DNA of 5,378 nucleotides, taken from contig JBBQQK010000072.1 in assembly GCA_038216025.1 (NCBI GenBank), positions 1 through 5,378 on the forward strand, given 5' to 3'. Within the stretch, counting starts at the first letter, position 1. Every line of letters starts with the position of its first letter. Shown one piece after another: positions 3,094-5,378 of the stretch. This DNA comes from JBBQQK01 sp038216025 (GTDB taxonomy: Bacteria > Patescibacteriota > UBA1384 > XYA2-FULL-43-10 > 1-14-0-10-43-13). Made by a program: the position numbers and the translations under genes. Under the pieces are notes generated by a model. The model was not told the DNA's origin. It ran no database searches and saw only the letters and a list, made by a program, of their open reading frames with translations.

Positions 3094-4596
3094 TTATTTA
3101 TCCTTTGATTTGGTTCGTTGCCTTATGACATCTTTCGCATGGGATGTTTTGACGAATTTGAGCCAGTCTGACTTGGGCAGCGATTTTTTGCTAGTTAGGA
3201 TCTCGACTATATCTCTGCTGTGCAAAGGTTGGCTAAGCGGAATAATTTTTCCATTAGCTTTTGCTCCTATGCATTTTGTTCCAATATCAGTATGCACCGC
3301 AAAGGCAAAATCCACAGCAGTTGCTCCAACGGGCAAGTCGTGAACATCTCCTTTAGGAGTAAAAACAAATATTCTGTCTTGAAAGAAATCCAGCTTTAAT
3401 TGATCAGCTAGCTCTTCAGGATTAACAAACTTTTTTTGCCAATCAGCAAGTTGCCTTACCCAATTCAACTCTTTTGCCGTGGGCAAGTTGGTGGATTTTG
3501 AGTTCGTATGTTCATCTTTATAATGCCAATGAGCTGCAATACCATATTCAGCTTGATCGTGCATTTTTTCCGTACGTATCTGAAACTCTGTTATCTGGCC
3601 ATCTATGCAAAATACTGTTGTGTGAAGAGATTGATAGCCGTTTGGTTTGGGCAGTGAAATGTAATCCTTAATTCTGCCTGGCAACGGCTTCCAGAGTTTG
3701 TGTATAATTCCTAGAACCGCATAGCAATCTTCTACCGATTTAACTATGACGCGAAGAGCAACAATATCGTAAATTTGGTCCAAGCGGCCATCATAACGTT
3801 TCATCTTGTTGTGCAGGCTATAAATATGCTTGGAACGGCCGTGTATTTGGCAGCTGACTCCAGTCCTTTGTATTTCTTTTTGCATGTATTTTTTTACTTT
3901 TTCGAGGTAAGATTTTTTGCTGAGCAGCTCTTGTCCAACCATTTCTTTCAAGTGACGATATTCTTCCGGGTACACGTATTGAAAAGCAATATCTTCCAAT
4001 TGACCTTTGATTTCACCTATGCCAAGGCGATGGGCGATTGGGGCGTATATCTCTAGCGTTTCTTTTGCAATCCTCAACTGTTTGGTTTTTTCAACTGCAT
4101 CAAGTGTTCGCATGTTATCGAGACGATCGGCTAGTTTTATAAGAACTACTCGAATATCTTCAGCCATAGCGATAAACATTTTCCGAAGATTTTCGATTTG
4201 TCGAGGGAAGCTATAGAAAACATTTGGCTCGATTTCAGGATTAGTTTCAATCGAAAAGTCTTTGCGTATCCTGACTTTGCTCAATTTCGAAACTCCGTCG
4301 ACAAGATAAGAGATTTCTTTTCCAAATTGTTTTTCTATTTCCTGCAGGCTTACAGTGGTGTCTTCGACGACATCATGGAGAAGGGAAGCGGCAATGGTTG
4401 GGGGATTGAGTTTCATAATCGCTAGCGAGCAAGCTGTTCGCATGGGGTGTTCTACATAAGGTTCGCCGCTTTTTCTCTTTTGATCTTTGTGGGCTTCTGC
4501 TGCAACTTCAAAAGCATCCCGAATAAGTGATTTTTCGGATAGGGAACAATAGTCGTCCAGTAGGCTTTCAAGTTTTTGATAGTCAATAGTTTGCAT
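3094..4596 (-). CDS. Short bifunctional (p)ppGpp synthetase/hydrolase (RelA/SpoT family)
   Basis: A 500-residue enzyme that makes and degrades the starvation signal (p)ppGpp. The hydrolase HD domain (about 25-175) has His50 in YVEHP, HD at 74-75 with ED at 78-79, and LADRLDNMRTL at 155-165. The synthetase domain (about 250-360) has DIVALRVIV, GRIKDYISLPKPNGYQSLHT (307-325) and EFQIRT with EYGIAAHW. The RIKD motif is of the RxKD type found in enzymes with both activities. A TGS domain follows (about 408-470), and the protein ends soon after FVKTSHAKDV. Full-length members have some 700-750 residues with helical, zinc-finger and ACT domains. Here these are absent, so ribosome-linked control is probably different or lost. 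The ATG at 4596 is chosen over one at 4671: a TATAAT box lies just upstream and the residues from there on match the family start. Minus-strand neighbours are an unrelated tail after its stop and an unknown gene upstream. Confidence 0.93.
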   Translation of the reverse strand: MQTIDYQKLESLLDDYCSLSEKSLIRDAFEVAAEAHKDQKRKSGEPYVEHPMRTACSLAIMKLNPPTIAASLLHDVVEDTTVSLQEIEKQFGKEISYLVDGVSKLSKVRIRKDFSIETNPEIEPNVFYSFPRQIENLRKMFIAMAEDIRVVLIKLADRLDNMRTLDAVEKTKQLRIAKETLEIYAPIAHRLGIGEIKGQLEDIAFQYVYPEEYRHLKEMVGQELLSKKSYLEKVKKYMQKEIQRTGVSCQIHGRSKHIYSLHNKMKRYDGRLDQIYDIVALRVIVKSVEDCYAVLGIIHKLWKPLPGRIKDYISLPKPNGYQSLHTTVFCIDGQITEFQIRTEKMHDQAEYGIAAHWHYKDEHTNSKSTNLPTAKELNWVRQLADWQKKFVNPEELADQLKLDFFQDRIFVFTPKGDVHDLPVGATAVDFAFAVHTDIGTKCIGAKANGKIIPLSQPLHSRDIVEILTSKKSLPKSDWLKFVKTSHAKDVIRQRTKSKDK

Positions 4597-4604
4597 TTCA
4601 GTGC

Positions 4605-4784
4605 TTGCATTATACTGGAAAATGTTGTCTAAAACAATTCGAAGAAAAAAAACAGCTATATGAAATAGCATACTTAACTTCTATTAAAAATAAACCACTA
4701 GCATTAGCCAGTGTGTTCCTCAATGAAGAGAAGGGATTAGAGAATCGAGCAATGGTGGTTCAAAGTTTAAGAATAGAAGCTTAA
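4605..4784 (+). CDS. Doubtful 59-codon open frame opposite the RelA/SpoT promoter
   Basis: From a TTG at 4605 the plus strand is open for 59 codons to TAA at 4782-4784. The frame reads FEEKKQLYEIAYLTSIKN and then LALASVFLNEEKGLENRA. The sequence looks protein-like (amphipathic, Glu/Lys/Leu-rich). However, there is no ribosome binding site, the start is weak, and the first third covers the RelA/SpoT promoter on the other strand. It may be the decayed end of an old gene or chance. No family was recognised. Apart from this frame, the stretch 4672-4780 holds nothing I can name. Confidence 0.2.
   Translation: MHYTGKCCLKQFEEKKQLYEIAYLTSIKNKPLALASVFLNEEKGLENRAMVVQSLRIEA
4609..4637 (-). promoter_or_regulatory. 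Promoter of the RelA/SpoT gene, nearly leaderless
   Basis: Read on the minus strand, TTGTTT (4637-4632), a 17-bp spacer and a perfect TATAAT (4614-4609) predict a start near 4602. That is only about six bases before the ATG at 4596. No ribosome binding site fits in between, so the message should be translated as a leaderless or nearly leaderless one. The promoter lies inside the longer frame starting at 4671, which argues against that start. Confidence 0.65.
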
Positions 4785-5230
4785 TCAATTTTTCCAAAAA
4801 AGTTCTTGAATTTTCTATTGTAAGCACTAGCTTTTGTAGGGTTGTTCTCAAGCCACATACTCGCTCGGACTTTTTGGCCAAAGATCCGGAATAGCTCAGA
4901 AAACTCTATGCCATCCATCGAGTTGGTTGACGCGTAAAGGTGCTCTATTTCTTTGGTAATGCTTTCGTCTAGCTTCACGGTGAGAACATAATCGTCGATG
5001 ACATTAATATAGGTGTTTGAATTCTGAATAGAGAAAACACTTTCGGCGAATGAATACTCGATATTCTCTTTTTGCCAATAACGCTCGGACCAGTGGTCTA
5101 AGAAAGTTTTCCCACCATTGATAAGGTAGAGTTTTGTGTTGGTGAATGTAAGAGAACGGATGTACTGCTCTTCTTGTTCTGAATAAATCAAATGAAACCA
5201 TGAATGGCCCTGTCGCCAATTCCCTCCCAC
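4781..5230 (-). CDS. Unknown protein, possibly frameshifted near its start
   Basis: From a GTG at 5230 this minus-strand frame gives 149 residues ending NFFGKID. The N-terminal two thirds look beta-rich with many aromatic residues (HSWFHLIYS, RSLTFTNTKLYLING, YVLTVKL). The end is helical and basic. There is no signal peptide, membrane segment or motif I recognise. The GTG has only a poor ribosome binding site (AAGGA about 13 bases away). A TTG at 5261 in another frame has AGGA six bases upstream and encodes MRFKKELIREGG before that frame becomes unconvincing. Removing one G from the GGTGGGAGGG run (5218-5231 region) would join both into one reading frame. The gene may therefore begin at 5261 with a frameshift, real or from sequencing. 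It lies upstream of the RelA/SpoT gene on the same strand, but that gene has its own promoter. Confidence 0.5.
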   Translation of the reverse strand: MGGNWRQGHSWFHLIYSEQEEQYIRSLTFTNTKLYLINGGKTFLDHWSERYWQKENIEYSFAESVFSIQNSNTYINVIDDYVLTVKLDESITKEIEHLYASTNSMDGIEFSELFRIFGQKVRASMWLENNPTKASAYNRKFKNFFGKID

Positions 5231-5303
5231 CTTCCCGAATAAGTTCCTTTTTGAATCGCAACTTTTGTCCTAAAAATATCTCCTGATATTCCTTCCAAAA
5301 TAC

Positions 5304-5333
5304 TTGATTAATTAGTCTCAGACTTGATATAAT
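5304..5333 (+). promoter_or_regulatory. Promoter of the right-edge gene
   Basis: TTGATT (5304-5309), an 18-bp spacer and TATAAT (5328-5333) precede the gene start at 5366 by a suitable distance. The -10 box is perfect, the -35 box moderate. Confidence 0.6.
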
Positions 5334-5365
5334 GTATTTGTAATCAATAAATTTTGGAGGTAATC

Positions 5366-5378
5366 ATGTACTCGTACA
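5366..5378 (+). CDS. Start of an unknown gene running off the right edge
   Basis: ATG at 5366 with a strong ribosome binding site GGAGG (5356-5360) five bases upstream and a promoter at 5304-5333. Only MYSY is visible, so no function can be given. It is divergent from the unknown minus-strand gene ending at 5230 or 5261, and the two share an intergenic region of about 100-135 bp. Confidence 0.65.

Noticed and set aside
3038..3343. A 101-codon open frame on the plus strand
   Set aside because: It lies mostly over the end of the clearly recognisable RelA/SpoT gene on the other strand and is a shadow of it. The same holds for the other plus-strand frames between 3474 and 4425.
4597..4671. An earlier ATG for the RelA/SpoT gene at 4671
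   Set aside because: It would add 25 residues with no family resemblance, has no ribosome binding site, and would put the TATAAT promoter inside the coding region.

Overview
The window holds five protein-coding genes or gene parts with reasonable support, one tRNA gene, one riboswitch and several gene remnants. The organism is probably a Candidate Phyla Radiation (Patescibacteria, Parcubacteria-like) bacterium. The reasons are a short RelA/SpoT protein without the C-terminal regulatory domains, a nearly leaderless promoter for it, and tiny GIY-YIG endonuclease genes packed around a tRNA gene together with GC-rich hairpins. This assignment is an inference from gene style, not a database match.

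Left part (1-1724): the first codons of an unknown minus-strand gene leave the window at the left edge. A near-consensus promoter at 149-177 then drives a leader that reads as a cyclic-di-GMP-I (GEMM) riboswitch (201-297). A transcription terminator (322-344) and a hairpin over the ribosome binding site follow. They precede an exported lytic-transglycosylase-like protein (416-1675) with a C-terminal membrane anchor. The logical reading is that cyclic di-GMP controls a cell-wall-cutting enzyme.

Middle part (1725-2831): a gene-free stretch carries two promoter-plus-hairpin units that could be two related small RNAs sharing a CU-rich motif. Next comes a tRNA-Gln(CTG) locus that seems to have been invaded twice. 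Its promoter (1981-2009) sits directly before a copy of the tRNA 5' end. Then follow a double hairpin, a dead GIY-YIG gene, the intact tRNA (2231-2304), a long hairpin, an intact GIY-YIG endonuclease gene (2395-2745), a 20-bp copy of the tRNA 3' end, and finally a perfect 16-bp-stem terminator. Removing the two inserted blocks rebuilds a compact promoter-tRNA-terminator gene. Each insert therefore appears to carry the piece of tRNA needed to keep the tRNA functional. This is the most interesting part of the window.

Right part (2832-5378): on the minus strand lies a bifunctional (p)ppGpp synthetase/hydrolase (3094-4596). Its stop codon is followed in the same frame by about 76 open codons of an unrelated, Ser/Thr-rich protein tail without a start codon. 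Upstream of it lies an unknown minus-strand gene (4781-5230) whose 5' end may be frameshifted. At the right edge a plus-strand gene begins with a promoter and a very good ribosome binding site.
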